A DNA stretch of 51,323 nt from Acidobacteriota bacterium (GCA_026394015.1 JAPKZA010000273.1:130291-181613); one strand, 5' to 3'. Shown: positions 1-8,946, counted from the first letter of the stretch. Translations and numbers: made by a program. The notes: a model not told the origin generated them from the letters alone.

Positions 1-736
1 CCGTCACGCTCCGGTAGAACCGTTCCCGCCCCGCCGCCACCGTCACCCCCACCGTATCCCGCGGAGCCCGCGAACCCGTCTCCAACACCGCGCAAGTCGT
101 CCGACTCCTGCCCTCATAAACCGGTCGCTGCGCCGCCCAGATCTCCGTCCGCCGAGCCTCCAACGACGTGTCCCGCCAAACCGTCGCCCCCGTAAACTCC
201 GCCGCATCCGGCCACCCACTCAAAGTCAACCGCAAGTATCGCCGCTTCGAATCGGGATACCCCACCGTCGTATAAGTCGCCGCCTGCCCACCGTACGTCT
301 GGTACTGGAAGATGTAAGCCCCCTGCCGAACTGTCCCCCAAACCCGACCATCATCACTACCCTCGATCTTCACCTCGCTCCGAAACTCCGCCCGCGACAC
401 CACCAAATTCACCTGGTTATGCAGAACCGCCTTCCCCGCAAACTCGAGCGTCACAAACAAACTCCCGCCCCGCGTCTCCTTATTGACCACCCGGACCTCT
501 AACTCGCCCCCCACCCGCGTCGCCTGCGCCACCCGCAAGAGATAAGGAACCTCCGCCCCGTCCCTCACCACCCGCAAACCGTCCAGGCTCCCCCCGGCAT
601 AGACATCCCGGTCCAAAGTCACCCGCGTCACCGCCCCCGCCACCTCCACCTTCTGCCGATACAACCATCGCTCCGGAGCAAAAGCCGCCCCCAACAAACC
701 CGCCCCGAAAATCACCAAACTAAGCTTCTTCATCAT
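1..736 (-). CDS. DUF3999 family exported protein, C-terminus cut by window edge
   Basis: The frame opens at ATG 736 and runs without a stop to the window edge (245 codons), so only the N-terminal part is present. It starts with a signal peptide of about 20 residues (two Lys, a hydrophobic core, then GAAFA). A beta-rich region follows, with RVTLDRDVY, VVRDGAEVPY and a discoidin-like stretch ending KRRYLRLTL. The start overlaps the end of the upstream DUF2339 gene by 17 bp, so the two should be co-transcribed. DUF3999 proteins usually sit beside DUF2339 membrane proteins. That pairing and the opening residues are the main basis for the name. The biochemical role of the family is unknown; an envelope location is inferred. 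Confidence 0.75.
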   Translation of the reverse strand, partial: MMKKLSLVIFGAGLLGAAFAPERWLYRQKVEVAGAVTRVTLDRDVYAGGSLDGLRVVRDGAEVPYLLRVAQATRVGGELEVRVVNKETRGGSLFVTLEFAGKAVLHNQVNLVVSRAEFRSEVKIEGSDDGRVWGTVRQGAYIFQYQTYGGQAATYTTVGYPDSKRRYLRLTLSGWPDAAEFTGATVWRDTSLEARRTEIWAAQRPVYEGRSRTTCAVLETGSRAPRDTVGVTVAAGRERFYRSVT

Positions 737-2702
737 GTTGGAGTAACTCTAGCAGCCGATGCCGATACCGCGAATAAAGAAACGAACCCGAAAGCAACAA
801 CGCCCCCAAAACGACAAACGCCAAAATCCGATAGAACCGATCCAACTGCCAAATATCGTACAGATACAACTTCAACACAACCAAAGCGAATAACCCCAAC
901 CCCAGCACCCGATGCAACCGGAAGTTCCGCGCCATCCCCTGCGCCATCAGCGCCAACCCATACAGCGCCAGCAGCAACGAACTCGCAAACGCCATCTTAC
1001 TATCGCCCGATCCAATCCAAGCAAACGCCTCCAAATGCAACCCCGCCAGCATCACGAAGTGCGCCGCCACCAGCGGCGCCCCCGCCATCGCCCGAGGCAG
1101 AAACCCCACCTTACTCGTCCAATATGCATTCGCCGCCAACCCCCAAGCCACCACCACAAACGGAACAAACCGCGCATTCATCACCGGCAAATACTCCGCC
1201 CCCCACGCCCGCCCCGCGTCACTCCCAAATACCATCCCCACCGCCAACACCCCCACAATCCACGAAGCCGCAAACGCCCACCGGTTCTGCAACCGCATCG
1301 CTAAAAACGCCAACACCGCACACTCCACCGCCCACGCCAGCGTAATACTATAACCACTCATCTGAATCGGAATCGCCAGCGTCACGAACCCCAGCGCCCA
1401 ACCCGCGCTCACCAGCACCATCTCCGTCGGAGCCCCGCTGCCCTTCAAATACGTAGCCACCCCTAAAAACGAAGCCGCCACCACCAGCGCCAACAAACCC
1501 ATATAGCCCGCGTATTCCCGATGGAACCACCCGTAACAAACACCATAGAAGAACACCGCATTCAACGCCATCGTCGAATAAGTGCCCATCGTCCGCCGCA
1601 CCGTCGGCAGAAACACCACAACTCCCAAGTAACTAACGAACCCACCTACCAATCCCCCAAACAACGACCCATGCGAAGCCCCCTGCGGGTTCCACTCCGC
1701 AAACCCAACCATCCACCCCACCATCGATGCCGCCAGCCGCTGGTCATCCCGTTCCCGCCAAGCCAACCCCATCCCCACCAAGCTCACCACCCCCGCCCAA
1801 GCCCAATAGATCGGCGACGATTCCGGCGAGCACATCCAACCCACCGCGAACATACCCACCACCGGAGCCCCCAGCCGGATCAGCACAAACGGAGACGAGA
1901 CAAAAATCACAAACTGCGCCACCGCAAACCCGGCGAACAACGGCGACATCTGTGTCCGTCGCTCAGCGAACCACACCGACACCAGGAACACCGTCGCAAT
2001 CGCCGCCATCACGTCCACTGACACCCAACTCTTCCGCCGCGCCAGCGTCAGCGCCACCCCATTCAACGCCGCCAGGTAAGACCCAAGGAACAAATCATTC
2101 GGCACTCCCGACGAAGCCAAAAACGGGGAAAGATACCCCCCGAACAAAGCCAATATCGCCACGGTCCGCGCATCGTAGCGCAGCGCCAGCGCCCCGCCCA
2201 AAGCCGTAGTCACCACCGCCCCGCCAAACGCCAGCGCCTGCGGAATCAAATAGTAAAGCTGATACGCCGCATAGAACGAGAAGTATAGGATGCAGATCCC
2301 CAGCGCCGTAATCCCCTGCGCAAAAACCTGATGCCCGCGCTGCCAAAGCTTGTCGCCCGCCAGCAGCGCCACCATCGCCGCCACCAACCCACAAATCACC
2401 CGCCCCGTCGGCCCGATCATCTCGTTATCGACGGCGTAGAGAAACGCGAAGGCCACCCCCAAAATCATCGTCACCGCCCCAATCCGGTTCGCCCAAACCA
2501 GCCCCGCGTTGGTCTCCACCCGATCCGCCTCGGAAACCACCACCGGCGGCGGCGGAACAAAGACCGGAGGAGGCACCACTAAAGGCGGCGGAACAGGCGG
2601 AGGCGCCACCACCGCCGCCATCCCCACCCGGCCCTCCACCGCGGCCAACCGCCGCTCTAACTCATCCACCCGAATTCGCAGCCGCTCCAATTCTGGTTCC
2701 AT
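720..2702 (-). CDS. DUF2339 family polytopic membrane protein
   Basis: This 660-residue protein begins with a short charged coiled coil (residues 1-26, MEPELERLRIRVDELERRL...). A Pro/Val-rich linker follows at about 32-58. The remainder, from about 70 to 645, is almost entirely hydrophobic helices with short loops. That architecture (coiled coil, proline linker, very many membrane segments) is characteristic of DUF2339. The function is not established; the DUF3999 partner overlapping its 3' end and the YihY-like gene 13 bp upstream suggest a co-transcribed inner-membrane or envelope set. The C-terminus ends with a basic, Tyr/Arg-rich cytoplasmic tail. No defect is visible. Confidence 0.85.
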   Translation of the reverse strand: MEPELERLRIRVDELERRLAAVEGRVGMAAVVAPPPVPPPLVVPPPVFVPPPPVVVSEADRVETNAGLVWANRIGAVTMILGVAFAFLYAVDNEMIGPTGRVICGLVAAMVALLAGDKLWQRGHQVFAQGITALGICILYFSFYAAYQLYYLIPQALAFGGAVVTTALGGALALRYDARTVAILALFGGYLSPFLASSGVPNDLFLGSYLAALNGVALTLARRKSWVSVDVMAAIATVFLVSVWFAERRTQMSPLFAGFAVAQFVIFVSSPFVLIRLGAPVVGMFAVGWMCSPESSPIYWAWAGVVSLVGMGLAWRERDDQRLAASMVGWMVGFAEWNPQGASHGSLFGGLVGGFVSYLGVVVFLPTVRRTMGTYSTMALNAVFFYGVCYGWFHREYAGYMGLLALVVAASFLGVATYLKGSGAPTEMVLVSAGWALGFVTLAIPIQMSGYSITLAWAVECAVLAFLAMRLQNRWAFAASWIVGVLAVGMVFGSDAGRAWGAEYLPVMNARFVPFVVVAWGLAANAYWTSKVGFLPRAMAGAPLVAAHFVMLAGLHLEAFAWIGSGDSKMAFASSLLLALYGLALMAQGMARNFRLHRVLGLGLFALVVLKLYLYDIWQLDRFYRILAFVVLGALLLSGSFLYSRYRHRLLELLQHDEEA

Positions 2703-2715
2703 AAGTCGCTGTCCG

Positions 2716-3528
2716 CTAGTCTATCGGCTTTCCCGGCGATCCTGTATACCCGCCCGCCACCGTCTCCCCGCCGTGGCGCGCCAATACATTCGCAAACTCC
2801 GCCCCAAATAGAAAACTCATCGCCGAGTAATACACCCAAACGAGCACGACAACCAGCGATCCCGCCGCACAATAGGCCGAACCCACCCCAGCCTTGCCCA
2901 AGTACAGCCCGATCAGAAACTTCCCTATCGTAAACAACACCCCGGTCACCGTCGCCCCAACCCAAACTTTACTCCACCCAATTCTAGCCTCCGGTACATA
3001 CCGAAACATCAAGGCGAACAGCACCACCGTCCCCGCCAAAGACACCACGAAATTAATCGCTCCCAGCACGAATTCCGGTACCGGCAACATTCCACCAAAG
3101 AACTTCCCCACCGCCGCCAACGCTGCTCCCGCTACAAGAGAAACCAGCAAAAGAAATCCCACCGCCAAAACCAAGCCGAACGAAAAGAATCGTTGCCTTA
3201 CCTCTCCCCTTATCCCGTTCTCAATGCGAGGCGTAACATTCCAAATCCTATTCAGCGCACTCCGCAGCTCCCCAAATACGCCCGATGCCCCCACCAACAA
3301 AGTCACTACGCCGAAGATCGCCGCCAACGAACTCGAAACCGGTTGTCGAGCCTGCTCGATCAGCCCCTGAACCGCCTCCTCTCCCTGGCGGCCCACCATG
3401 TTCCGCACCTGTCCAATCAATTGCTCCTGAGCGGATGTCTGTCCGAACACCATCGCCACAATGGAAATAACCAGAACCACCAAGGGAGCAAGAGACACAA
3501 TGGTGTAGAAAGCCAACGCCGCTCCCAT
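2716..3528 (-). CDS. YihY/BrkB family inner-membrane protein, 5' end apparently frameshifted
   Basis: The intact frame encodes 270 residues with about six hydrophobic segments. It opens with MGAALAFYTIVSLAPLV, the hallmark of the YihY/BrkB family (once called ribonuclease BN). Family members normally have 20-40 residues before this motif. Here the residues expected just upstream (SGWNRHEAPR) are in frame, but a TGA lies immediately before them. The family-like start MSWRTIWWMVGETF (ATG 3599, with GGAG about 10 bases upstream) is in another frame. One extra T in the TTTT run at 3558-3561 would join the two. So either translation starts at ATG 3528 and loses the leader helix, or the gene spans 2716-3599 with a one-base deletion. 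Transport or envelope function is unknown. Confidence 0.8.
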   Translation of the reverse strand: MGAALAFYTIVSLAPLVVLVISIVAMVFGQTSAQEQLIGQVRNMVGRQGEEAVQGLIEQARQPVSSSLAAIFGVVTLLVGASGVFGELRSALNRIWNVTPRIENGIRGEVRQRFFSFGLVLAVGFLLLVSLVAGAALAAVGKFFGGMLPVPEFVLGAINFVVSLAGTVVLFALMFRYVPEARIGWSKVWVGATVTGVLFTIGKFLIGLYLGKAGVGSAYCAAGSLVVVLVWVYYSAMSFLFGAEFANVLARHGGETVAGGYTGSPGKPID

Positions 3529-3647
3529 GCGCGGTGCCTCATGCCGATTCCAGCCCGAAAAGTCTCACCGACCATCCACCAAATCGTCCTCCAACTCATA
3601 TAAAGACAGACTCCAGCATCCCGAAAACTGTTCCGTGCATGGCTCCC

Positions 3648-6182
3648 CTACTCACACCGCAAACACTCCACCGGATCCACCCGCAGCGCCCGCCGCACCG
3701 GCCCCACCGCCGCCAGCAAACCTGTAACCCCCAACACCGCCACCACCGTCCCCAAACTCCCGGCGTCCGTCCCGCTCAACCCCGCCACAAAAAACATCGC
3801 CAACGGTCGCGTGACCAACACCGTAACAACCAGCCCAATCCCCATCCCCGCCACCACCAACCCGCCAAACTCCCGCAACACTAATCGAGTCACATCCCAC
3901 GGCGAAGCCCCAATCGCCATCCGAATCCCAATCTCCCGCGTCCGCCGCATCACCGAATACGCCAGCACCCCATACAACCCGATCACCGCCAGCAACAAAC
4001 CCAACGCCCCAATACTCCCCATCAACGCCGCCCCCACCTGCGACGGCAAAAACGCAAACCCAATCGCCTGAAACATCGTCTGCACCTCCAGCCCCGCACC
4101 CGGCTCCACCCCCCGCAACGCCGTCCGCACCGCCCCCAACATCCCCCCCGGCCGCACCGCCGACCGCGTCACCAACTGCACCCGCGTCTCGTCATCCGTC
4201 CGCTGCGCAGTCGGTTCATACATCTGCGCCTTCGCCTCCTCCCCAATCGTATTGTTCTTCGTCCCCTTCACAACGCCCACAATCTGATACGGAACCCCGT
4301 CCTTCTTCCATCGAAACGCCGTCCCCACCGCCTCCCGCTTCCCCAAATAACGCCGCACAAACTCCTCATTCACCACCACAACCCTCGCCCCCCCGTTGTC
4401 TTGCGCGACAAACTCCCTCCCCCGCACCACCGGAATCTCCATCACCCCAAAAAATCCTGGCGTCACCGCGTTCCAGTTAAACTGGCTCGGCACCTTCTCT
4501 CCCGTATCCACCATCGTCAACTCATTCCCATAGTTCGTCGAATCCGTAAAAGGAATAATCCGCGCCGCCGCCGCCCCCGTCACCCCCGGTACCGCCCGCA
4601 ACGCCCCCAGTGCCCGCTCCACATACCCATTCACCGCCCGGCTATCCTTATAAACCGCCGGCGGCAAATTCACCTCCGCCCTTACCGTCTGCTTCACATC
4701 AAAGCCCACCCCCACCTCGCTCGCCATCACCAAATTCTTCAAAAACAGCGCCGCCGTCGTCAGCACCACAAACGAAACCGCAATCTGCGCCACCACCAAG
4801 GTTCTTCTCAGCCGCAGCTTCCTCTCCCGATGCATCCCCGCCGTCAACGACTCCCGTACAGATTGCCAAGCCGGCAATAACCCACTAGCCACCGTCGCCA
4901 CGATCGCCAATACCGCCGCGTAGGTAGCCACCCGGCAGTCCGGCTCCACCTGCAACCGAATCGGAAACGGCAGCGGCAACGGAATCGCCGCCGCCGCCCT
5001 CGCCGCCACCAAAGCTAGCCCAAACCCCAGCCCCGCCCCCGCCAACGAAAGCAGCAAACTCTCCGCCAGCAACTGCTGCAACAACCGCCCCCGGCTCGCC
5101 CCCAGCGCCAACCGAATCGCAATCTCCTGCCGCCGCACCGAAGCCCGAGCCAGCAACAGCCCCGCCACATTCACACAAGCGATCAAAAGGACCAACCCCA
5201 CCAGCACCAACAGAATCCCGAAGAACAACGCCACCGTCATCGCCTCGCGCTCCACCTGCAACTTGGCCACCCCGCTCACGGGCGTCGCCCTCAGCCCTCT
5301 CTCCCGCTCCTCCTCGCTCGGAAACTCGCTTGCCATCCGTTCTCGCAAAGCCGGCAACGCCGCATTCATCTCTCCAAAGCCCATCCCGGCCTTCCGCCGC
5401 GCGAATATCCGAAACGACATCCCCTCACTAAACGAAGGCACCATCACGTCCGGCGCATAGCCATAACCCATCAAACTCCGAAAGTTATCCGGCAGAATCC
5501 CCAGCACCGTATACGGCCGTCCATCCAGCCAAATCGCCTTCCCCACAATCGCCGGATCCGCCCCCAGCCGACTCCGCCAAAACGCTGGATGAATCACCGC
5601 CACATCATTCCCGTCGCTCTCGTTCCAACCCCGCCCCTGTGCCACCGACACCCCTACCACCGTAAAGTAGTTCTTCGTCCCCAGATCCGCAAAAATCCGC
5701 CGCGTCTCCACCCCATCATTGAAGTTGATGAAGGCCATCTCCGTCTCGCCCGCCACTTCCTCGAACACCCCACTCCGCCGCAACTGCTCCACTACTTTCA
5801 GCTCCGCATGGCTACTGCCATCCTTCTTGATATAAACGAGACTCCCCGCCTCCCGCACCGACGGCTCACTCAGCAAAAACTCCACTGCCAGCGAGAACAT
5901 CGTCGTATTCACCCCGATCCCCAGCGCCAGCGACAGCAGCGCTGTCCCCACGAACCCCGGGCTCTTCCTTAGCCCCCGCAGTGCATAAACCAGGTCCCGC
6001 CCCACATTCTCCAAAAACTGAAACCGCCACAAATCGAACGCTTTCTCCTTGATCACGCTCGTATTCCCCAGCGGAATCGGATTCCCCGCCGCCTCCGCCA
6101 TCTCCCGATGAAACGCCAATTCGGCTTCAATCTCCTCCGCCATCCGCCGCCGCCTAAACATCTTCAAAAGCAGCCGTCTCAT
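3648..6182 (-). CDS. ADOP family ABC transporter permease (MacB-like, duplicated FtsX core)
   Basis: The protein has 844 residues. The N-terminal cytoplasmic segment (about 1-75, MRRLLLKMFRRRRMAEEIEAE...) is the acidobacterial duplicated orphan permease (ADOP) leader. A MacB-type periplasmic core domain follows, then an FtsX permease domain at about 320-435 (IACVNVAGLLLARASVRRQEIAIRLALGASRGRLLQQLL). A second core domain and a second FtsX domain run from about 720 to 844 (YGVLAYSVMRRTREIGIRMAIGASPWDV). Such permeases are expected to act with an ATPase encoded elsewhere, in mechanotransmission or export of unknown substrates. The gene overlaps the upstream padR by 4 bp, the standard ADOP arrangement, so the PadR protein probably controls it. 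The ATPase partner is not in this window. Confidence 0.92.
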   Translation of the reverse strand: MRRLLLKMFRRRRMAEEIEAELAFHREMAEAAGNPIPLGNTSVIKEKAFDLWRFQFLENVGRDLVYALRGLRKSPGFVGTALLSLALGIGVNTTMFSLAVEFLLSEPSVREAGSLVYIKKDGSSHAELKVVEQLRRSGVFEEVAGETEMAFINFNDGVETRRIFADLGTKNYFTVVGVSVAQGRGWNESDGNDVAVIHPAFWRSRLGADPAIVGKAIWLDGRPYTVLGILPDNFRSLMGYGYAPDVMVPSFSEGMSFRIFARRKAGMGFGEMNAALPALRERMASEFPSEEERERGLRATPVSGVAKLQVEREAMTVALFFGILLVLVGLVLLIACVNVAGLLLARASVRRQEIAIRLALGASRGRLLQQLLAESLLLSLAGAGLGFGLALVAARAAAAIPLPLPFPIRLQVEPDCRVATYAAVLAIVATVASGLLPAWQSVRESLTAGMHRERKLRLRRTLVVAQIAVSFVVLTTAALFLKNLVMASEVGVGFDVKQTVRAEVNLPPAVYKDSRAVNGYVERALGALRAVPGVTGAAAARIIPFTDSTNYGNELTMVDTGEKVPSQFNWNAVTPGFFGVMEIPVVRGREFVAQDNGGARVVVVNEEFVRRYLGKREAVGTAFRWKKDGVPYQIVGVVKGTKNNTIGEEAKAQMYEPTAQRTDDETRVQLVTRSAVRPGGMLGAVRTALRGVEPGAGLEVQTMFQAIGFAFLPSQVGAALMGSIGALGLLLAVIGLYGVLAYSVMRRTREIGIRMAIGASPWDVTRLVLREFGGLVVAGMGIGLVVTVLVTRPLAMFFVAGLSGTDAGSLGTVVAVLGVTGLLAAVGPVRRALRVDPVECLRCE

Positions 6183-6523
6183 CCTTTTGGCTCCTGCGCC
6201 AAAACCCGATCCACGGCATTCGAAAGCCGTTCCCAGGTGGCCTGTTGTTCGGCAATGATCCGCCGCCCAACGGCGGTAATCTCGTAGTACTTCGCTTTCC
6301 GGTTATTCTCCGAAAGCCCCCAGGAAGCCGAAAGAGCCCCGCTCAACTCCAAGCGGTAAAGTGCCGGATACAAAGACCCCTCTTCGACCTTCAGGACTTC
6401 ATCCGACAGCAGATGAATCGTCTGGGCAATGGCATAGCCATGCAAAGGCCCCCGCCCGACGGAATGGAGGATCAGAAGGTCAAGAGTGCCCTGCAGCAAG
6501 GCCGGAGTAGGAGATTTAGACAT
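6179..6523 (-). CDS. PadR family transcriptional regulator
   Basis: This 114-residue protein is the short PadR type. It has the winged-helix core LLQGTLDLLILHSVGRGPLHGYAIAQ, the GSLYPALYRLE recognition helix, and the wing ending NNRKAKYYEITAVG, followed by a short dimerisation helix. Acidobacterial ADOP permeases are nearly always preceded by such a regulator. Here the stop overlaps the permease start by 4 bp, so it probably represses its own operon. Upstream, AGGGA lies about 10 bases before the ATG. A 79-bp gap separates it from the divergent exported protein and should hold both promoters. Confidence 0.94.
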   Translation of the reverse strand: MSKSPTPALLQGTLDLLILHSVGRGPLHGYAIAQTIHLLSDEVLKVEEGSLYPALYRLELSGALSASWGLSENNRKAKYYEITAVGRRIIAEQQATWERLSNAVDRVLAQEPKG

Positions 6524-6602
6524 ACATTTCGTTCCCTATGACGATCTACGGAAGAGCCCCGCAAAAAGTTCCCTCGCCACCAACTTCTGCGATAATTCCT
6601 CC

Positions 6603-7448
6603 ATGTCGGCCTCCCGGCTCATCCTCGCCGCTGCTCTCCTGGTCCGGGCCCTGAATGCCGCCTGCCTCGTGGAATTCCGGCGGCCATCGTCCGCCATTCT
6701 CAACCATCTCGTCCTCCTATGCCAGACGGCAAAGAACGAAGCAGACCTCCGCCGCGAGTTAGACACTTGGATCGCCAGAAACGGCGACCCTGGCACCATC
6801 TCGCAGTTGTTCGCCACCAACAACAAGCAGGAAGCCCGCGCCTCAGCCATTGGAAATCCGCGGCCGTTTCACGACTTCCGAGGCTTCGACAAGGTAATCG
6901 ACTTCCACCAAGAGTCCGGCGGAGCGGCCCTTCGCCACACCCATCCCATCCTCCGCCGGTTTCGTATCGGCCCTAGCGTCCAATACTCCTACCGGGAGGG
7001 CCCTGAGACAAGCACCCCGGAGGCCCTCTTCCGAGTGGCCTCTAGCCCCACCAGTTGGCCCTGGCCGGAAATCAACTGGTTCAACTTCTCCGACTCCATT
7101 TCGATGCTCGAAGTCTACGCCCAACCCAAGGGAAAAATGGACTGTCGGCAATGCCAGCAACTGGCTCAGAGGATCATCAAACTAGGATTAGCACCCACCG
7201 TAGAGGTCAAGGTGAGACTCCGTACAACCCCATGGTTTGACTACGAAGGCTTCCCCAGTGCCTTCAAATTCGCGCCGGTCCAGATCCTCCCTTCGGACGC
7301 AAGACTGAAGTATGGAATCTTCGTCCCCACCGTCGAAGAGTATTACGCAGCGCAACAGATCGCCTGCGCCGTAGGCCGCTCCGCCAAGCCAACCGACTGC
7401 GTGGTTTCCGGAAACTGGAACATCGAAGAACTGAAGGGCCTCCAATAA
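6603..7448 (+). CDS. Hypothetical exported protein
   Basis: I do not recognise this family. The frame is open from ATG 6486, but that would overlap padR. ATG 6603 is preferred because it opens with a typical signal peptide (MSASRLILAAALLVRALNA), giving 281 residues. The mature part is mixed alpha/beta with several Cys (including DCRQC), aromatic-rich loops such as SPTSWPWPEINWFNF, and a C-terminal VVSGNWNIEELKGLQ. It is transcribed away from padR. The next gene, a small membrane protein, begins about 100 bp downstream. No catalytic signature was found. Confidence 0.6.
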   Translation: MSASRLILAAALLVRALNAACLVEFRRPSSAILNHLVLLCQTAKNEADLRRELDTWIARNGDPGTISQLFATNNKQEARASAIGNPRPFHDFRGFDKVIDFHQESGGAALRHTHPILRRFRIGPSVQYSYREGPETSTPEALFRVASSPTSWPWPEINWFNFSDSISMLEVYAQPKGKMDCRQCQQLAQRIIKLGLAPTVEVKVRLRTTPWFDYEGFPSAFKFAPVQILPSDARLKYGIFVPTVEEYYAAQQIACAVGRSAKPTDCVVSGNWNIEELKGLQ

Positions 7449-7546
7449 TCCCGTCGTAGTCGCCAGCCACACCATCGGAACCGATCCCAGTTGGAAGAAT
7501 CGTCTGGAATCACTCGTCTACGAGAGAGACACCAAAAAGGGCACCC

Positions 7547-8008
7547 ATGATCTCTCGGCCTCTGCAAAACATCTTTCCCTTCGGCTCCCAATCCAAAGCC
7601 AAGCGTATAGCCCTGACCCTCGCATTCCTCGTCGCCACCCTCATCACCACCTACTTTCTCCTCGCCTCTTTTGGACTCGGCTTTCTTGCCGGTCAAATCA
7701 GACAGCGGCTACCCCAAAAATCGTTCTCACCCGCCGACCACGTGGCCACCGTCGGTTTCAACATCTACCTCGCCCCAATAGCCTTCCAAGCCACCTTCGC
7801 CACGTTCCTCCTCCGCGCCCCCGGCCGATGGCGTTTCACCACCGTCCTCGCCTCCTTCACCCTCCACATCATCCTCGCTTTCATCACCTCGCTCGCCGCC
7901 GCTTGGGTCCTCCTCGAACTCACCCAAACCTTCCGTCCCCTCGGAATCCCCGTCGAACTCGCCACAAACCTCGTCCGTCACGTCGCCAACCACAAAGCCT
8001 CCCAGTAA
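7547..8008 (+). CDS. Hypothetical membrane protein with about three transmembrane helices
   Basis: A 153-residue frame with ATG 7547 preceded by AAGGG. A basic N-terminus leads into hydrophobic segments at about residues 22-46, 68-92 and 98-122, with FTTVLASFTLHIILAFITSLAAAWVLL near the last. There is no recognisable domain. The clear membrane helices and plausible ribosome-binding site argue for a real gene, though homology is unknown. It lies on the same strand as the exported protein upstream. Confidence 0.5.
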   Translation: MISRPLQNIFPFGSQSKAKRIALTLAFLVATLITTYFLLASFGLGFLAGQIRQRLPQKSFSPADHVATVGFNIYLAPIAFQATFATFLLRAPGRWRFTTVLASFTLHIILAFITSLAAAWVLLELTQTFRPLGIPVELATNLVRHVANHKASQ

Positions 8009-8069
8009 CCCGATTGCATTCCCCCAAAAACTGCCCAAATACTTCTATTGGAGGGCCATAGAAGAAACC

Positions 8070-8282
8070 ATGGGCCCCCACCACCGCCACGGCATCGCCC
8101 GCCGCATCGAACAAACCAGCGACCGCCAACTCGTCGTCAACCACGGCACCCTCGAGCCCGGCCCCCGAAAACTCGAACACTCCGGCCTAATCTCCACCAC
8201 CCGGGGCCTCTCCCCCAGCCGCACGATAATCTCCTTCCAAACCGAAAACCAAAACGAACCCTCGGCCACCCGCCTTCAATGA
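8070..8282 (+). pseudogene. Remnant of a PadR family regulator
   Basis: The 70-residue frame contains HGIARRIEQTSDRQLVVNHGTL followed by LEPGPRKLEHSGLISTTRGLS. This closely follows the PadR winged-helix pattern (HGYGIARRIEQ...VNxGTLYPALxRLExxGLIxxxWGxSENN), but Tyr-Pro-Ala of the recognition helix is changed to Glu-Pro-Gly. The helix before HGY and the wing after WG are lost or scrambled. No ADOP permease follows. It is best read as the decayed leftover of a PadR-permease pair. Compare the intact regulator at 6179-6523 on the other strand. Confidence 0.6.
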
Positions 8283-8347
8283 CAATACATGCCATCCCTT
8301 GCCATCAATGCTACGCTAAACCAAGAAGCCTAGGAAGGTGCCCACTG

Positions 8348-8617
8348 ATGCAAACCATGAACATTTCTCTACCAGAACAACTCAAAGACTTCGTCGACGG
8401 CCAAGTCGCCACAGGCCGCTACAGCACCGCCAGCGAATACGTTCGGGAACTGATTCGAGGCGACGAGAACCGGAAGGCCCAACAGCGGCTTGAAGCCCTC
8501 CTCATGGAAGGAGTTCTAAGCAGCGAACCCACGGAGATGCGGCCCGAGGACTGGCAAGATATTCGTCGAGAGGCCATCAAGCAATTCGAAGCCCTAAGAA
8601 CTCGGAAAATGGCCTAG
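8348..8617 (+). CDS. ParD-like ribbon-helix-helix antitoxin
   Basis: This 89-residue protein opens with the ribbon-helix-helix motif MNISLPEQLKDFVDGQVATG, then YSTASEYVRELIRGDE, the classic ParD/CopG DNA-binding fold. The acidic, Arg-rich C-terminal tail (about residues 50-89) would wrap the toxin. ATG 8348 is chosen because AGGAAGG lies 8 bases upstream; an internal ATG at 8357 is the alternative. The next frame encodes a ParE-like toxin whose reading frame touches this stop codon, so this is a type II toxin-antitoxin operon. ParD usually represses its own operon; two direct copies of TGCCATC (8290-8296, 8300-8306) upstream are a possible operator. Confidence 0.88.
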   Translation: MQTMNISLPEQLKDFVDGQVATGRYSTASEYVRELIRGDENRKAQQRLEALLMEGVLSSEPTEMRPEDWQDIRREAIKQFEALRTRKMA

Positions 8618-8946
8618 TAACCCGTGTTGTAAAACGAGAGGCCGCCAAACGCGACCTCATCGCGCACTGGGTTTGGTATGCCGACAATGGCGGCATCCAC
8701 GTTGCGGATAGGTTTCTCGCCGCCCCCAACAAAACACTGGAGCTACTGGCCGGGCAACCAGCCAGCGGCAGCCGTCCAAACTTCGAAACGCCCACACTCC
8801 AGGGCATACGCAAGTTCCACGTCTCCGATGGCTTTGAGACCATCTTCCTCTTCTATTTCGAATTGCCGGACGGCATCGACCTCGTCAGAGTCGTCCATGC
8901 CAGCCGCGAGCTCAGCCAACTATTCGCGAAAGGTCACTTCGACTGA
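8617..8946 (+). CDS. ParE-like toxin (RelE/ParE superfamily), no canonical start codon
   Basis: Translation in this frame gives about 109 residues: VTRVVKREAAKRDLIAHW at the N-terminus, LELLAGQPASGSRPNFETP in the middle, and a strong ParE C-terminus (GFETIFLFYFE...DLVRVVHASRELSQLF). ParE toxins typically poison DNA gyrase. The frame lacks ATG, GTG or TTG at a suitable place. Upstream in frame there is only ATT 8584, with GAGAGG about 9 bases before it. The antitoxin ends AAA ATG GCC TAG, and that ATG would start the toxin if one base were added before GTA 8617. The toxin may therefore be frameshifted at its first codons, initiated from a rare codon, or affected by a sequence error. Confidence 0.75.
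   Translation, partial: VTRVVKREAAKRDLIAHWVWYADNGGIHVADRFLAAPNKTLELLAGQPASGSRPNFETPTLQGIRKFHVSDGFETIFLFYFELPDGIDLVRVVHASRELSQLFAKGHFD

Noticed and set aside
912-2582. Long Arg/Pro/His-rich frames on the plus strand
   Set aside because: They are antisense to DUF2339, with low-complexity composition forced by GC-rich codons.
3558-3561. Programmed ribosomal frameshift in YihY
   Set aside because: The TTTT run lacks a canonical slippery heptamer and the family is not known for frameshifting.
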